Assembly: GCA_963920705.1 (NCBI GenBank)
Contig: OY987231.1
Coordinates: forward strand, 7,061,424-7,125,423
Direction of reading: 5' to 3'
Length of the DNA: 64,000 nucleotides
Source: Odiellus spinosus
Taxonomy: Eukaryota; Arthropoda; Arachnida; Opiliones; Phalangiidae
Made by a program: the position numbers and the translations under genes. This document shows positions 63,713 through 64,000 of this stretch, one piece after another. Positions within the stretch are counted from its first letter, which is position 1, and every line of letters begins with the position of its first letter. The notes beneath the pieces are model-generated. The model was not told where the DNA came from and searched no databases. It saw only the letters and a program-made list of their open reading frames with translations.

Positions 63713-64000
63713 TAATTTTAGTTGTCAAACGAGACCAGAGTTTGTCCAATTTTAGTTGTCAAACGAGACCAGAGTTTGTCCAATTTTAGTTGTCAAACGA
63801 GACCAGAGTTTGTCTAATTTTAGTTGTCAAACGAGACCAGAGTTTGTCTAATTTTAGTAGTCTAACTAGACCAGAGCTTGTCTAATTTTAGTAGTCTAAC
63901 GAGACCAGAGTTTGTCTAATTTTAGTAGTCTAACGAGACCAGAGTTTGTCTAATTTTAGTAGTCTAACGAGACCAGAGTTTGTCTAATTTTAGTAGTCTA
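63713..64000. repeat. 34-bp minisatellite, second array (runs off the window)
   Basis: The same unit as 62362-63335 resumes after the duplicated unique segment, with a new subtype TAGTCTAACGAGACC. It is incomplete at the window end. Confidence 0.97.

Noticed and set aside
1-64000. tRNA and rRNA genes, bacterial operons, prophage
   Set aside because: No cloverleaf, rRNA signature, Shine-Dalgarno-led gene series or phage gene was seen; introns and transposons indicate an animal nuclear genome.

Overview
The window is eukaryotic nuclear DNA from an animal, most likely an invertebrate. It is AT-rich, and its host genes carry GT-AG introns of about 59-89 bp mixed with long introns full of transposons. 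Two host genes can be reconstructed. One is a FADD-like death-domain adaptor (+ strand, 41150-41894, two exons). The other is the orthologue of CCAR1, cell division cycle and apoptosis regulator 1 (- strand, 14 coding exons from 57662 down to 43435, about 1150 codons). The two genes converge tail to tail, about 1.5 kb apart. The start codon of CCAR1 is not identified. I cannot name the species.

1-20.1 kb: no convincing host gene. This part is a mosaic of short non-autonomous DNA transposons with terminal inverted repeats (several families, each with more than one copy here), minisatellites of 31 bp (8.4-9.1 kb) and 40 bp (10.0-10.7 kb), and a decayed mariner-type transposase fragment (16.2 kb). 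A nested set of palindromes at 17.1-20.1 kb includes a 711-bp Mutator-like element with a 9-bp target duplication, whose empty site is preserved in the opposite palindrome arm.

20.1-40.6 kb: one very large structure bounded by inverted arms about 20 kb apart. Inside are about 12 kb of a roughly 30-bp minisatellite (each unit is a pyrimidine tract, then AACAG, then GGGGGTG), a 5'-truncated L1/Tx1-type retrotransposon with endonuclease, reverse transcriptase and zinc-knuckle segments broken by frameshifts, the same minisatellite continuing and then switching strand, a 2.2-kb 21/15-bp array whose + strand has no cytosine for 1.8 kb, and two 20-bp arrays. The very long open frames here come from repeats with no stop codon and are not genes.

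41-57.7 kb: the FADD-like gene and CCAR1. CCAR1 introns host a 2.16-kb hAT-type element with its own 30-bp minisatellite, a 29-bp C-rich array, a 34-bp array, a SINE candidate, a second hAT-like element and several small inverted-repeat elements. CCAR1 and FADD family members both act in apoptosis signalling in well-studied animals; their proximity here may be chance.

57.7-64 kb: more small transposons (including a hAT MITE with a perfect 8-bp target duplication), then a segmental duplication made of about 330 bp of unique sequence plus a 34-bp minisatellite, running off the right end.
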